NCBI GenBank assembly: GCA_025667525.1
Contig: CM046879.1
Span: 360,610,639 to 360,674,638 of the forward strand
DNA from: Glebionis coronaria
Lineage: Eukaryota; Streptophyta; Magnoliopsida; Asterales; Asteraceae
Length of the DNA stretch: 64,000 bases
Direction: 5' to 3'
Both the position numbers and the translations under genes were made by a program. Of the stretch, positions 11,477 to 24,436 are shown piece after piece; the stretch's first letter is position 1, and every line of letters begins with the position of its first letter. The notes beneath the pieces are model-generated. The model was not told where the DNA came from. It worked only from the letters and a program-made list of their open reading frames with translations, and searched no databases.

Positions 11477-12802
11477 AAGGAGCATGTCCCAATCCCACGA
11501 AGTACCACTCATGCCACACCTACGGTTGACCCTTTACCAACATTGGAACCCGAGATTCCAAAGGCTATGCCTATGCCTCAACCCACACCACCTTTGCCCT
11601 ATCCATCGAGACTTAGAAAGGAGAAACGTCAAGAGCGCGACAATTATCAATTTGAGCTCTTTATGAAAATGTTTCGTGATTTGCACTTTAATGTGAGTTT
11701 CGCCGATGCTTTGGTCATGATGCCTCTATTTGCCGCTAACTTTAAGAGTATGTTGAACAACAAGGAGAAATTGCACCAATTGTCTAGTTGTTCGTCGGTT
11801 TATCTTAATCGCATACCTCAAAAAGTCGGTGATCCCGATAAATTTTTGATCCCTTGTGCAATTCAAGAAATGGAGGAATGCTTCGCCTTGGCCGATCTTG
11901 GTGCTAGCATTAACTTGATGCCACTTGTAATCTTCAAGTCGCTCAATCTTCCTAATCATACTCCTTCACTAATGTCTGTCGAGTTGGCCGACCATTCCAC
12001 AATTCCCACATGTGGTTTGGCGAAAGACGTTTTTGTGAAAGTAGGGAAGTTCTACTATCCCGTAGACTTTATCGTTGTTGATATCCCTACGGATCCTCAA
12101 GTTCCTCTCATTTTAGGTCGTTCGTTTTTAGATACGTCTATGGCTTTGATAGATGTTCATGCTAGAAAGATCACCTTACGTTTCAACGACGAGGAACTTG
12201 TTATAAACGCAACTCAAAACTCTCAAATTTCTCATGTTTATTCAGTTGAAACCATAAACCTCGTTGATATGATCGACGTGGTTTGCGAGGAATTTTCACA
12301 AGAAGTTCTAGGTTTTGGTGATGAAGAAACTAGTGGCAATCCCACTATGTTAGATCCAATTCTTGATAATTTGACACTAACCTTCACTCAATTTGAAGGT
12401 GGTGGTTTTACGTTGGAAGAATTCGATGTTCCACGTACTTGTAACGAAGACCTTGACAACGATGAGGACTTCTCGATTATCAAGGATTTTCTTAACGATT
12501 TCCCATTTCCTCCACCCGAGGAGGTTATGAGTATCGAGCCCAAATCTTCACTTGAGGAACCACCTATCCTCGAGTTGAAAGATTTACCTCCTCATCTCGA
12601 ATGTGTCTATTTGGAGGAGGGCGACAAGTTGCCGGTCATTATTGCGAAGGAACTTTCGAATGATGAAAAAACCGCACTTGTCGATGTTCTAAAGGATCAC
12701 AAAGGGGCAATTGCGTGGAAGTTATCCCACATTAAGGGAATCGATCCCAAGTTTTGTACCCACAAAATCTTAATGGAGGAGGATTACAAGCCCGCAATCT
12801 AA
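11477..12802 (+). pseudogene. Athila A protease and linker
   Basis: This is the aspartic protease that cuts the polyprotein. It lies in the same frame as gag after 10322 and as RT, so gag-pol was one ORF. A proline-rich lead ('PTPPLPYPSR') is followed by a conserved block 'NNYQ/DNYQFELFMKMFRDLHFN' and the active site 'ALADLGASINLMP' (DLGAS, usual for Athila), with a flap region and 'PLILGRSFLDT' completing the fold. A long acidic linker leads to 'HIKGIDPKFCTHKI', the entry to RT. The TAA at 12800-12802 is nonsense and does not change frame. Confidence 0.85.
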
Positions 12803-14092
12803 TGTCAAAGGAGGGTGAACCCCAAAATTCACGACGTCATCAAAAAGGAAGTCCTTAAACTCCTTGACGCGGGAATGATTTACCCTATTTCTGATAGCCC
12901 TTGGGTGAGTCCTATTCATTGTGTCCCTAAAAAGGGAGGAATGACCGTTGTGCCAAACAATGCCAACGAGTTAAATCCCACTAGACTCGTGACCGGATGG
13001 AGAGTGTGCATTGACTATCAAAAGTTGAATGAAGCCACTCGAAAAGACCATTTTCCCTTGCTCTTCATGGACCAAATGTTCGAGCGTCTTGCGGGAAACG
13101 ATTTCTATTGCTTTTTAGATGGTTTTTCCGGTTACTTCCAAATCCCCATCGATCCTCGTGATCAAGAAAAAACTACGTTTACGTGTCCATATGGAACGTT
13201 TGCCTATCGTAGAATGCCATTCGGACTTTGCAATGCACCGGGAACCTTTCAAAGGTGCATGATGGCTATTTTTCATGACATGATCGAGAAGACGATGGAA
13301 GTCTTCATGGATGACTTTTCCATGTCTGGTAATTCGTTCACTTCGTGTTTGTCAAATCTTGAGAGAATGTTGAAATGTTGTGAGGAAACCAACCTTGTGC
13401 TCAATTGGGAAAAGTGTCATTTTATGGTTAAGAGTGGAATCGTCTTAGGGCACAAGGTCTCGAAAGCGGGGATTGAGATAGATCAAGCTAAGGTAGACGT
13501 CATCGCCAAATTACCTCATCCCAAAACCGTTAAGGGATTTAGGAGTTTCCTAGGCCACGCGGGCTTTTATCGTCGATTCATCAAGGATTTTTCAAAGATC
13601 TCTCGACCCATTACACATCTTCTTGAAAAAGAGGCACGTTTTGTCTTTGACGAAGATTGTGTACGAGCCTATGAAATCCTTAAGAGGAAACTTACCGAAG
13701 CTCCCATTCTTGTTGCTCCCAATTGGAACCTCCCCTTTGAGCTCATGTGTTATGCTAGTGATTACGCTACTGGGGCCGTATTGGGGCAACGTCATGAAAA
13801 GCACTTCTTGCCTATTCACTACGCTAGCAAGACGATGACCGAGGCTCAACTTAAATACACTACAACGGAGAAGGAGTTCCTTGCCGTGGTGTATGCATTT
13901 GAGAAATTCCGACCTTATCTCGTCTTGACGAAATGCATAGTGTATACGGATCATTCGACTATCAAGTATCTTATGGCTAAACAAGATGCAAATCCGAGAT
14001 TATATCGTTGAGTTCTCCTCCTTCAAGAATTCGATCACAAAATCGTTGACAAAAAAGGAGCCGAGAATCTAGCGGCCGATCATCTTTCTCGT
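12803..14092 (+). pseudogene. Athila A reverse transcriptase and RNase H
   Basis: It copies element RNA into DNA and removes the RNA strand. RT begins 'NPKIHDVIKKEVLKLLDAGMIYPI'-like (12815 on). Then come 'WRVCIDYQKLNEATRKDHF', motif A 'CFLDGFSGYFQIP' and motif C 'VFMDDFS', where FMDD replaces the common YxDD, as in other Athila RTs. RNase H follows with 'CYASDYATGAVLG', 'TTTEKEFLAVV' and 'VYTDHSTIKYL', giving the expected D-E-D. A TGA at 14009-14011 sits where a tryptophan (TGG) is expected before 'VLLLQEFD'. Catalytic residues look intact; only the nonsense change stops it. Confidence 0.9.
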
Positions 14093-15484
14093 TTGGAAGA
14101 TCCTCACCAAAGTATTAACGAGCCCAAGGAAATCACCGAAACATTTCCGCTCGAGACACTTGGTGTAGTGAATTCTAAGCTTGATTCTTCCACCCCATGG
14201 TTTGCGGACTTTGCAAATTACCATGCGGGTAACTTCATCATCAAGGGTATGACGACTCAAGAAAAACGAAAATTATTTCATGACGTCAAGTTCTACTTTT
14301 GGAACGACCCTTACTTGTTTTGAACTTGTGCGGATCAAATCATCCGACGTTGTGTATTTGGCACCGAAGCTTCTAACATCCTTAGAGCTTGCCATGAGGG
14401 ACCCACGGGTGGTCACCACGGTGCTAATCTCACGGCTAAGAAGGTGTTTGATGCCGGCTTCTTTTGGCCTACTATTTACCGAGATGCACAAGATCTTGTG
14501 AAGTCGTGTGACTCATGCCAACGACAAGGAAAAGCCTCACAAAAAGATGAAATGCCACAAAATATCATCCAAGTGTGTGAGATCTTTGACGTTTAGGGTA
14601 TAGACTTTATGGGGTCGTTCCCATCATCTCGTGGTAATAAGTACATCCTCGTTGCGGTTGACTACCTATCTAAGTGGGTGGAAGCTAAGGCTTTACCCAC
14701 CAATGATGCTCGTGTGGTAGTCAAGTTTTTGAAAAGTTTGTTTTCTCGGTTTGGAACCCCTCGTGCGATCATAAGCGATCGTGGAACCCATTTTTGTAAC
14801 GACCAATTCGAAAGGGTCCTAAGGAAATATGGGGTTACACATCGGCTTTCTACGACTTATCACCCACAAACGAGTGGGCAAGTCGAGGTTTCAAACCGAG
14901 CGTTGAAGAGGATCTTGGAGAGATCCGTTGGGTAAAACCGACAATCTTGGTCGGATAAGTTATACGATGCTTTATGGGCCTTTAGGACCGCTCATAAGAC
15001 GCACATTGGGTGCACTCCCTATAAGCTTGTGTATGGGAAAAATTGCCATTTGCCAATTGAATTAGAACACAAGGCTTATTGGGCCCTAAAGCATTGTAAT
15101 GATGATATGGAGGCCGCGGGGAAACACCGGAAAATGCAATTAAATGAATTGGATAAATTGAGGGACATTGCTTATGAAAATTCATTGATTTATAAAGAAA
15201 AAACTAAAAAGTTGCATGATTCTAAAATTAAAAACCGGGTTTTTAACATTGGGGATCAAGTTTTGCTTTTTAATTCTCGCTTGAAAATCTTTTCCGGTAA
15301 GTTGACATCCCGTTGGTCCGGTCCATTCACCGTGACTCAAGTTTTTCCATATGGGACCATCGAGCTAGCTCAAAATGATGGCCCCAATTTCAAGGTGAAT
15401 GGACATAGGTTGAAGCACTACTTTGGCGGGGAAGTTCCATCCTTGAACTACCTCGACCAAATCACTTTCCCCAATGATAATTAG
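14093..15484 (+). pseudogene. Athila A integrase
   Basis: It joins element cDNA to chromosomal DNA. The zinc-binding part is H-x-H...C-x2-C ('GGHHGANL...', 'CDSCQRQGK'). The catalytic core has '[11 protein letters not shown]', the second Asp in 'ISDRGTHFC' and the Glu in '[10 protein letters not shown]', so the D,D-35-E set is readable. A C-terminal 'GDQVLLFNSRLK...GKL..RWSGPFTV' is the GPY/F-like module. Nonsense codons lie at 14321-14323 (TGA), 14594-14596 (TAG, where 'FDVWGID' is expected) and 14933-14935 (TAA). The frame never shifts. The natural stop is TAG at 15482-15484. Confidence 0.9.
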
Positions 15485-15911
15485 CATTGAGGGGATCGAG
15501 TCGAGCTCATGACTCGGTAATCAAAAACGAGGTGCCTCGTTAGGGAGTCCCATGCTTATCCTATGTATATATTATCGCTTTCTAATGTAGTAACGTGTGT
15601 AGATTTGTGCCCTTCCAACCTTTGTTCCGTGGTTGTTTGTGAATTATGAACTTTAGATGATCATGATCTTCACGATTGGAGCCTCTCGTGTTCGTTTTAT
15701 GGGAGCAATCGATCGTTTGCTATGAAGACTTTCTCAATATCCATGATATATCCTTTTGATGTTCTAACCTTAGGTTTTTTAGCACACTTCATAAACGGCT
15801 TTAAATTTAACGGTTATACCCTTTCCATGCTAGATTAGGCATTCGACTACGTCTCTAGTATGAGGGTGTTTGCACCCCTAGACTCGAAACATTGAGGACA
15901 ATGTTTAACTT

Positions 15912-15924
15912 TAGTATGGGGGGT
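15912..15924 (+). promoter_or_regulatory. Internal polypurine-like tract
   Basis: TAGTATGGGGGGT repeats the wording of the terminal tract ('TTTAGTATGGGGGAG') 1.37 kb upstream of the 3' LTR. The same duplicate occurs in Athila B at 60606. Confidence 0.5.
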
Positions 15925-17278
15925 GAATTGATACTTGCCATGCTAAACCTTCTCGCTTTCCAAAGTTTATCTTTTTGTTTATCGTTTTGTTGAAAAATAA
16001 GGCTAAAAATGGCCAAATTTTAAAATTTTTCTCATGTTTTATAAGTGTTTGAAGACACGAATGTAGGTTTTCCGATGGCGAGAATAAGAATAATTTTTGA
16101 CTCGACCGTGCGTGTTGAGCACTTAGCGTTGGTTCCTTAACTTCACATTAGGCTAAGTCTCTTAAATGAGGACGAGAAATGATAAGGTTAATTATAAGTT
16201 ACTATGCTAAACTTAGAGTATTCATATTCTTTCAAAAACTCATGTGTTCTCGTTGTTTGCTTATTCTCCCTTCGCATGTAAATATTGTTTGCTTAATAAA
16301 TATTGACTTAGCGGTTTAGTTGGGATTGTTGGGTTTCTAGTCTTTTCTAGTAGCTTCCGTGTAATTAAATTGGGAAGACATTAAGGTATCGCCAGCATCA
16401 CGGTTTTGAAGTATTGGTACCCGAATAATCAAAAGCTTCGCCCAATAATAAGATTTCAAGTGCTCACCTAAATCAAGCAAACAAATTGAAGCCCCACAAG
16501 GCCGAAAAATCTATGCAAAAATTGAAAGTGAATCAAGCCTTAATCTTCGAAGCTTTAAAGATCCAAAATTCGCCTTAGCGTGAGGATATACGTCTTTGGC
16601 TAATAAAACTACCGATGAGGTGGATAATAAAAGGCAACGCAAGACCGAAGTCATAATAAAAGCTTCATGGCGAAGTTGAATAAAAGATGGAGGTAAACCA
16701 AAGATAATAAGGCCCTTCCGTTAGGGGGCGTATAAAAGTCTTGGTAATAAGTCTCATGTTCAAAACCGTTATAAAACCGTGTTTATCGATTCTTCTTGTT
16801 GACTTAATTTTTTGACATCGTTGTCTACTAGGAGGGGTTATTGATTTGATGGTCTTGGTTACACCGTTAGGACTCTATTTTTAGACCTAAATCTCTATTA
16901 TCACATAAGGCAAACAATGTACCCTCGTGAAACATTCAAGACATAATAAAATATAAGAGATACAACTTAGGACGCTTGGCATATGAGTACGTGATTACTA
17001 ACTTATAATGACAATGATCTCGTTGCACGCTTGGCATGGAATTGGGGTGAAAAGCGAGGACGATGAAATTATTTCTAAAGAAGCATTCACGTGTTCTTGT
17101 TCTATGAACCTAAACGTCCCATTTTGTGATGAAGATCATACATTATGTCTAAAACGCAAGTAGTAGTAGCAATAGTAGTAGTGTAGCTAGTTTATCGTTC
17201 AATAAAGTGAATAAAAATGAATTTTGGAGGTGCTACGATACTTTATTCTAGCATTGCGTGAGGGCACGACAATGGTTT

Positions 17279-17290
17279 AGTATGCGGGAG
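17279..17290 (+). promoter_or_regulatory. Terminal polypurine tract, Athila A (mutated)
   Basis: AGTATGCGGGAG directly precedes the 3' LTR. Compared with AGTATGGGGGAG in Athila B and C, one G has become C. Confidence 0.7.
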
Positions 17291-20200
17291 TGATGAGACT
17301 GCTTTTATACATAGTCTCATCGTCCAAAAAAGGCTTAAAATGCATTAAATATCATCAAAATACCCATATATATGCTTGTGTTTGTTCCTTGTGTATTTTA
17401 GGTACGGATATTGAGAAAATGACAAAAGATCACAAGAATCATGCAAAAACGAACACGGGAAACGAAGCCGCACAATGAACCAAGCCCTAATGAATATTTT
17501 CCCAAGAAAACACTTGAAGATTTGAAGAATTATGAAGAAGGGTCCTCCAATATGGAAGAATTGACACTTTATACCCTTGTATCTTCATAATTACAAGTTT
17601 GGTCCCTAATGTTTGTCAAAATTACAAAAAGGGCCCTCCACTTTGAAGAATTGACAAGTTTAGCCCCTCAACAAAGCTAAATTGTCAACCATTATCCTCC
17701 ACAAAGTCAAATATATCATGAAGTCCTTCAAAGTACAAGAAATTACAAGTTTGGTCCTTTGAAAATCCCAAAATTACCAAAAGGACTCTTAACTTTCAAC
17801 ATTTGGCAAGAATGGTCCCTCATCAAACAAGACTTGGCAATTTCAGTCCTCCAAAATTCCAATCATACAAGTCAAGACCATTACCATTGAAGAAATTACC
17901 AAAACAGCCCTTCAAGAATCACAAAATGGCAAGAATTACCCCTGAATTCACTTTGTAAAACATTTTGGGGCAAAAGTGTGAAAATGGAAAAGTTGTTACA
18001 AAGGGAATTGGCGTTGACAGCTTTCTAACCTGAAAAGACAAGAAAAGAGAAGAAGAGGGGTTAAACTTGGGAGACACAATACTTACCTTAACCAGTGTCA
18101 TGTTGACACGTGCCCCACTCACTCACTATAGCCAATCACAACACCCCATTCTTCCATGTCACATTCCACTCACACCGGATTAACAAACTTAACTAATTAA
18201 GTTTGAAATTGGCGCGTAACACCTCATTTTAAACCCAAACCAGAACAAAAACATTACTATTTACTCCAAGAACACAGTTGGGTATTTTTAATTGTGTTGT
18301 AATTAGAGGTTAATCTGCCCCAGAATGATGATTAACCATCCCATAAACACATCCCAAACCTTAAACATGACACCCCACCAACCAACAGCCCCACACAAGA
18401 TTCCCCTGCTACACTTTGGGAGAAAATGACAAAGGTTGCCAGTCATCCAACGACCAAGCTTCTTGCTTTAGACTTAAGCATCTTGTGAGCCCTTGATCAA
18501 CTTCACATGCTTGCCAGCTCCACAAACAGCCAAGAATCCGTCACATGATTCCAAGATATTCAAACTCCACAAGGGCATTTTTGGGACTTCAAGCATTAGG
18601 GTTTAGTGTTTTTATCTGTTCTTAGTTCACATGTAAGGCTCTATATAAAGCCATAGGGTCTCATTTGCACATCTGCTTTTGGTTTTTCCTTTTTCAACTA
18701 CTTGTAAATCCTCTTTTCTATTAATGAAAGTGTGTTAAAGAAAGACCAAGTACCACCTTATTTTAAGCTTGTTTATGATATTTGTTAACTGTAATTGGAC
18801 CTTAAAACGTTTTTCAAACCTTGTGTAAGAAATTACACATTGGATCAATATTTGATATTTTGCTAAGTTCTTGTTCAAACCTTGGAACTCTTGGGTTATA
18901 GGGCTGATCATAGCATCCTAATTGTGATATTAAGGTGTGGTGAGGCTTATAACATGGGTATAATCAAGTGTGGGGTAACAAGGTTGCATCAATCAAGTTT
19001 ATTTTCCAAAAAGTCACCTTTCTGTTTTTGATTTTTGCTTCTAACTTTGTTGAATCTTAGCAGGGTTGTTATTGGAAGCTTGTGCTTGTTCTTGCTAGCA
19101 CATAAGCTCATAAATTCGTGGGTGTGGATGTACATCCATGAGGTTTGTCTTGAAACCTTGAAAATCTGATAAAAATTGGATTTTTTTGTGGATTTGTGCT
19201 CTATTGGTGTTCTTGTTGATTTCTTGGCTTGAGTCTGCTTAATCTTGCATTTTAATGGTGTTAGTATGCTATTTTAATCATTTGGTAAACTGAATCACAC
19301 TTTTTCTTGTTTAAAATTTGCTTTGAAAAGTTAAAAGGGTGTTTGGGACTACCTGTTTAAGTTCAAATCTTGTTATTGTGTTGTGGAAAGTTTGTGTTTG
19401 TGCTCTATATCTGATATATGCTTGGTTGAGAGTGTTTTGCTGCAAGTTTTTGGGTTTGAAACTTCAAATCAAACAATCTGCTATAACTTGTAGAGTTTAA
19501 CTGTTTTTGACCTAAGATTTTGGTTAAATCTACTATTTGTACATGCTTAGGGTTGAAAGTTGTTAAAAAATCATTATTATAACTTATTTGATAGATCTTG
19601 AGGTTTGAATCTGGCTTGTTGGTCAAATACATCAGTAAAGTGTAAAACTGCATGTTCTTGTGTTCATCAGTAACTTACGGTGCTTGAATCTTGCTTAATA
19701 CTTTGAATCATTGCATGAAACCTGTTTAGACTTGTTCATTTGAGTTTAATATAGCTTGTGTATGCATTTGGTTGAATTTGGCTGGCTGAATTGTGCTCTA
19801 AGTGCTTATTGAACCTAATCTGCTTATTTGTTCAAGTCTGTGCTAGATCTGGTGCTTTATTGAATTAACTGTATCAATTGGGTGATTATGTTTGTGATTT
19901 ATTTATTGTTATTGACTCCTTTTGATCCAAAGATCATTTGGGTGCCTTTGTGAAATCTGAATCTCCAAAAAAGTCACTAAAGACAAAAAGTCAAACAAGT
20001 CAAGCAGTGGAAAAAGTTTCCACTGCTCAACACCCAAAACTAGCCCCTGCTAGTGTTAATTTGAACTCAGCTTATCAATAAGCTATTTTAGCTTATCTAG
20101 ACTTGCAACAACTTATTTTTTGTGATAGATGTTCATTATTTGACCCATTTGATTAGACTGGAGCTTATTGGACTTTGACTTTGACTTTTTGCTAGGAAAC

Positions 20201-21522
20201 CAACTTATTTGACTTTTACATAAGTGCTTATTTGCTTTTTCCAGCTTATTGAGTCAGCTTATTTGAAAACTCTTTGTTGATTTTGCTTAATTAAGTCATT
20301 TAAAAGCTTTAGAAACTTGAATCAGCTTTTGGGGTGGCCTAGAACTCAAAAACGACTATTTTGTCGTTTTCTATAGATTGCTTATTGCATTTTCAGGCTT
20401 ATTCCTTGGGCTTATTTTAAATTTCTTTTTACAGAATTATTATTTAGGACAAAAGAAGCTTGTGTGTCTAATTTGAGCTTATGGCATTAGCTTATAGCTT
20501 AATGGGCCAAAAAGGCCATTAAGAATAAGCTGTTTGGTATAAGCTAGCTTATTTCACATTTTCAGCTTTTGGGCCTTTGGAAAAAGTTGTTTAAAATCAA
20601 ATTTTAAGTCAAGTAGTGCTTTTTGGGCTTATTTGGACCACTTTTTTTATATTGGGCTTAAATTTGGCCCAATAAGGATCTGTTTTGGGTTTAGCCCATT
20701 TTCTAGGCCCATTAAGAGTATTTAGGTAATTTCAAGTTCATTTCTGAGTTATTTAGGTTAAATTAAGCTAGTTTGCAATTTTTTAGAATTTGTTATGATT
20801 TTTGGATTTTTAATAATATTTTTATATTATTTTATTGTTAAAAATTAAAAGTCTGATTTTCTAAGTTTTTATATTTTTCCTAGACTGTAGACACTTAATT
20901 AGAAAATTTGCAACTTTCCAAATATTTTTAGAGTCTTTTAATTATTTTCTAGAATTATTTTAAGTTTTAATTGATTTTAATAGTTTTTAATTGTTTAAAA
21001 ATAGTTTTAGTGGTTTTAAAATTTTTAAAAAAAAATACTTTTTAGCTTAATTAGGTTATTTTAAAGGTTTACAAACTTTAAGATCTTGTTTTGGACTTTT
21101 TAATAGTTAATATTGATTTTTAGGGCTTTAATTAGCATTAAAAAGTGAATACTTAATTAATTAAAAGGTTTTGGCAAGTTTGGATTTTTTGTAAACTCTT
21201 AGAATAATTTTGTGGATTTTTAATAATTTTTGGGAATTTTTAGGGTAAAATTTTAATTTTAGTGCTTTTTACGGTTTTACGTGTACACCTTTTTCGTCTT
21301 AGTTTAATACGACATCGTAATCTTCATTCTCTTCTTATCCTATTTCTATTTTTTCTTTCTCACAAATATAATCACAAAGATAATCATTTCATTACACACA
21401 CACTAAGCCTCCTTGAGAACGATCCCCATTTTGGGTCGTTAGTGCTTGGTTTTCCTAAACCGACACTTAACGCTTACCACTTTTGCTCTCTTTTCCTAAA
21501 GAGTAGTAAAACCACTACATCA
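17291..21522 (+). repeat. Athila A 3' LTR (4232 bp)
   Basis: Matches the 5' LTR end to end with scattered substitutions and small indels. It ends CACTACATCA, directly followed by the duplication. ORFs 19405-19653 (minus) and 21262-21534 (plus) are LTR by-products. Confidence 0.95.
18641..18649 (+). promoter_or_regulatory. TATA box, Athila A 3' LTR
   Basis: CTATATAAA, equivalent to 6143-6151. It could drive transcription rightward into the copia remnant. Confidence 0.6.
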
Positions 21523-21527
21523 CTTCC
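21523..21527. repeat. Target-site duplication of Athila A, right (CTTCC)
   Basis: Identical to 4791-4795. Confidence 0.95.
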
Positions 21528-21736
21528 ATACTAGCAATGGTTATTAGATAGTCTAGATCCACAAGCATAAACACCCTTGCACCAGACTATAACTCTAACA
21601 GATGCACACCACATCCAACATACAACTTCTACCTTGAGATGACCCAACAAGGTTGTTCCGTCTATATCCTAGCACTAGGAGTACCAGGAAGCAAGTCCAA
21701 CATAGCCTTCAAATCACCCCAAAGGACTAGACCAGG
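21528..21736 (-). other. Copia sequence downstream of the extra ORF
   Basis: Noncoding. Continues across Athila A into 4795-3695. No motif recognised beyond scattered 'ACTAGGAG' words also seen near 24840. Confidence 0.5.
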
Positions 21737-24436
21737 CTAGTTAGGAACAACACTAGGAGACATAGGGATAGCAGCATCAACCAATCCATAAGGAAGCAGA
21801 AGATCACGGCGTTCTACCCAATATAAGATGCTTTGCAGCCCAGAGAAATATTTGTGGTAGCCATCACTAGTCTTGATCATATGAGTAAACGTACCAGCAA
21901 CAATGGGGGATGGCTGAATTTCCCAATGCACAATCCTGCTATGGCCAAGTGGGATGTCATCATCGCTGTCAGAAGCGGTATCAATTAGGTGTGCAGGATC
22001 CCTTTTCTCCCATGGAATAGCCTTGCCCCGACGAGCCTTGTTCTTACGAATAGACCGACGAGGGGTGGGGGCAGAAGGAGATGGTTCCTCCTTGACCTTG
22101 ACATTAGTAGCAGCAGCAGCACCAGAAGGAGAAGGGTGATCATCATCCTGAAGGGTCAGGTCAACAAGCTTGGGATCAGTACCAACTTCATCAACAAGTG
22201 ATGTAGGGATTGGTTTAGAAACCGGTGGAGGAGTAGGATCAACAACAGGGGTGGTAGTAGCTTCAACATGAGAAGAAAGGGTGGGATCAACCTTTGGAGA
22301 AGGACTATAGGGAACAGAAGAAGCACCCTCATTAGAAATTGGGATATCAGATGTACCTTCTTCATTAGCACCGGAGGATGGAGTGGGAGCAATCTTAGGA
22401 GTGGGGGTTTGAACAACAGTAGGAGGTGGGCGAAAGATGGCATTAGCAGGCTTGGGCACATCCTTCTGCTTGATCATCTTGTTGTACAAATCCTTAAGAT
22501 CATCATCAGATAACTTCTTGACTCTCTTCATAGGCCATCCATAAATGAAGTATGATCCAGATTGATTCTTCAGATATTGTTCCATGAGCTTCTTCTTCTC
22601 TACATAAGAGAGTGGCCTGTTGCGGCGAAGATGAGCAGCCAAGTCTTCCGTTTGCCTTTGAACCAAAGACATAGCTCGCTTCACACCATTCCCTTGGTTC
22701 ACATCCAAACCCAAGATATCAGAAAAATTGAGAGACATCCGAGGTGAGAATGGTAACCACATCCATCCAGTCTTTGTTGTCCCAAAACATGGCATTGTGC
22801 TTGACCTGTTCATACCGTTGTTTCTTCAAAGCTTCATCCTCAGCCGCAACCGCTGTGGCAGCCTCTTGGTCAAGTTCCTCTTGTAATTTATGAGCAGCCT
22901 CCTCTCCCAACCTTTTTTCCTCCATTTGTCTGCGTGTTCTCTTTCTAGGATGGGATGGTGCATCAAGCATCTGGGCTTTACCCTTGTCATCATGTGAGGG
23001 ACCAGGAGTGGAAGTTGAAGGACCAAAAGTGTCAGTCCTTCGCATGGGTCCAACAATAGAAGTTGGAATGCTTGAAGCACTAGGAGGAGAATGTAAGTCC
23101 TCACTAGGCTTTGCTGCAAAGGCGGTCTTGTACAAAACAATCAGACGATCTTCTTCCTCTTCTTCATCAGTATCAGATAAAAAACCTTCTTCTTATGGCG
23201 CTTCAGCAACTTTTCCAATGTCTTTACTCTATTTGCCAAAGGGAGCACAAAATCCCTAGTGAGCTTGCGGTGCTTGTTGAGCTCATCCTCCAAAGATAGT
23301 TTCTTTTCATAGTACATGTGCACTAAAGAAAGCAATGAAGTGAGAGTAACAGGTTCCTCAGCTTCCCCACCAAGAGTACTTGGTTTGGGGGATGCTTCAT
23401 TGGGACCAGAAGCAAATAATTGGTCAGCCTTAGGATCATGAGAGCTAGAAGGCTCCTCAACATAACGGTGAAATGGACTAGGAGGGGGAGAATCAACAAA
23501 TGGAGACACATGTGGGTGAGCAGAAGAAGTAGCCTTTGAGGTAATTAGTATTTCTACCATCACCTCTCTAGCAGGTTCCTCAACCTCCACATGAGGTACC
23601 CCAGTAGCAAGAACCTCCTCCTCCATAGGATGATCAACCAATTGTGGTTCCTCCTTGGCTTGATCAGCCGAAGGAACCACATTGGGACCCCCTTGGGTAA
23701 TGCCCAACATTGCAGCAGTGAAGGGCCTTTCAGGACCAAGAAATCCAAGCTTCATATTCGCATACACTTTAGGAGTAAGTTTAGAAATAACATATTCTTT
23801 CCTATTTCTAGGCAAACACATAAGTATATGTTGTAAGAACCTAGGATACATGAGAAATTTCTTTTTCGAACCAGCACAACTAAGATTGATTACCATACCA
23901 TCTAGCAGATGACGAGAGAAGTTAAACCTACGACCTTGGGCAATACAAATCAAACCAGTAGCAAGGGAGATGGGAAATGCATCCTAAATCTCAACTTTGG
24001 GACTCAGGCAGTGAATCAAGAAGTTAACAAGAAGCTTCCATTAAGGTGAAAAACGATTTTTCTGAAAATTGAATTTTCCCTCATGATTATACCCAATGGC
24101 AGCCATCCCATCCAAAACCTCCGCATTGGGGAGAAAAATTATGCCATCTTCATCTTGGAGATGAAGGGAAGCCCTGATAGAGGCTTCAGCCACGACATAG
24201 GAGCGACCATCAATAGTGGCATGAAGTTCTAAGGGGCGACCCAAAACCTCTCGTGTGTCAGTAGTAGCCCAAAATTGGCGGATGACAGAGTCATACACAG
24301 TTGGGAAAACAATTAATGCATACCTGAGATGAGATGCCTCGATGAACTCCAAGATGTCCAAAAAATCCTCCCTTTTGGGGCCTTCACCTACGTAGGCGAC
24401 CTTGTTGTGATCAGATTTGTATTGAAGAGCAGCCAT
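21737..24436 (-). pseudogene. Extra ORF of the copia element (longin-like/'synaptobrevin-like' annotated family), broken
   Basis: Function unknown; lies after pol, where Sireviruses carry an env-like ORF. It starts at ATG 24436 (MAALQYKSDHNK). The N-terminal ~270 residues resemble a protein family I remember from Asteraceae copia elements, often auto-annotated as longin-like ('DFLDILEFIEASHLRYAL', 'RFNFSRHLLDGMV', 'KKFLMYPRFLQHIL'). A long Pro/Ser/Glu-rich part follows, then 'LVHMYYEKKLSLEDELNKH' with coiled-coil character, 'RKRTRRQMEEKRLGEE', a basic patch and a C-terminal segment ('YHKYFSGLQSILYW'). Two nonsense codons lie just after 24041 and near 23984 (TAA for an expected CAA, TAG for an expected TGG). 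Two frameshifts, near 23195 and 22740, roughly cancel out. Confidence 0.65.

Larger units (their letters stand above)
15485..17290 (+). other. Athila A 3' noncoding region
   Basis: No ORF of note, and the env-like gene known from some Athila elements is absent. The region aligns along its length with 60097-62011 of Athila B. A G-rich internal tract lies near 15912, and a short TAG-repeat microsatellite near 17160-17185. Confidence 0.75.
4796..21522 (+). mobile_element. Athila A: complete Ty3/gypsy Athila-type element, 16.7 kb
   Basis: Two LTRs of 4231 and 4232 bp start TGATGAGACTGC and end CCACTACATCA. They flank a primer-binding site, gag, protease, RT, RNase H, integrase, a 1.8-kb 3' region and a purine tract, with CTTCC on both sides. 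In the first ~380 LTR bases I count roughly ten differences (2-3%), so the insertion is fairly recent. Athila assignment rests on the RT (motif A 'FLDGFSGYFQI', 'VFMDDFS'), protease core DLGAS and very long LTRs. No env-like ORF follows pol. Coding capacity is destroyed by two frameshifts in gag and six nonsense codons. It lies in the copia element. Confidence 0.95.

Noticed and set aside
17160..17185. TAG-repeat microsatellite
   Set aside because: Short, ordinary low-complexity tract in Athila 3' noncoding DNA.
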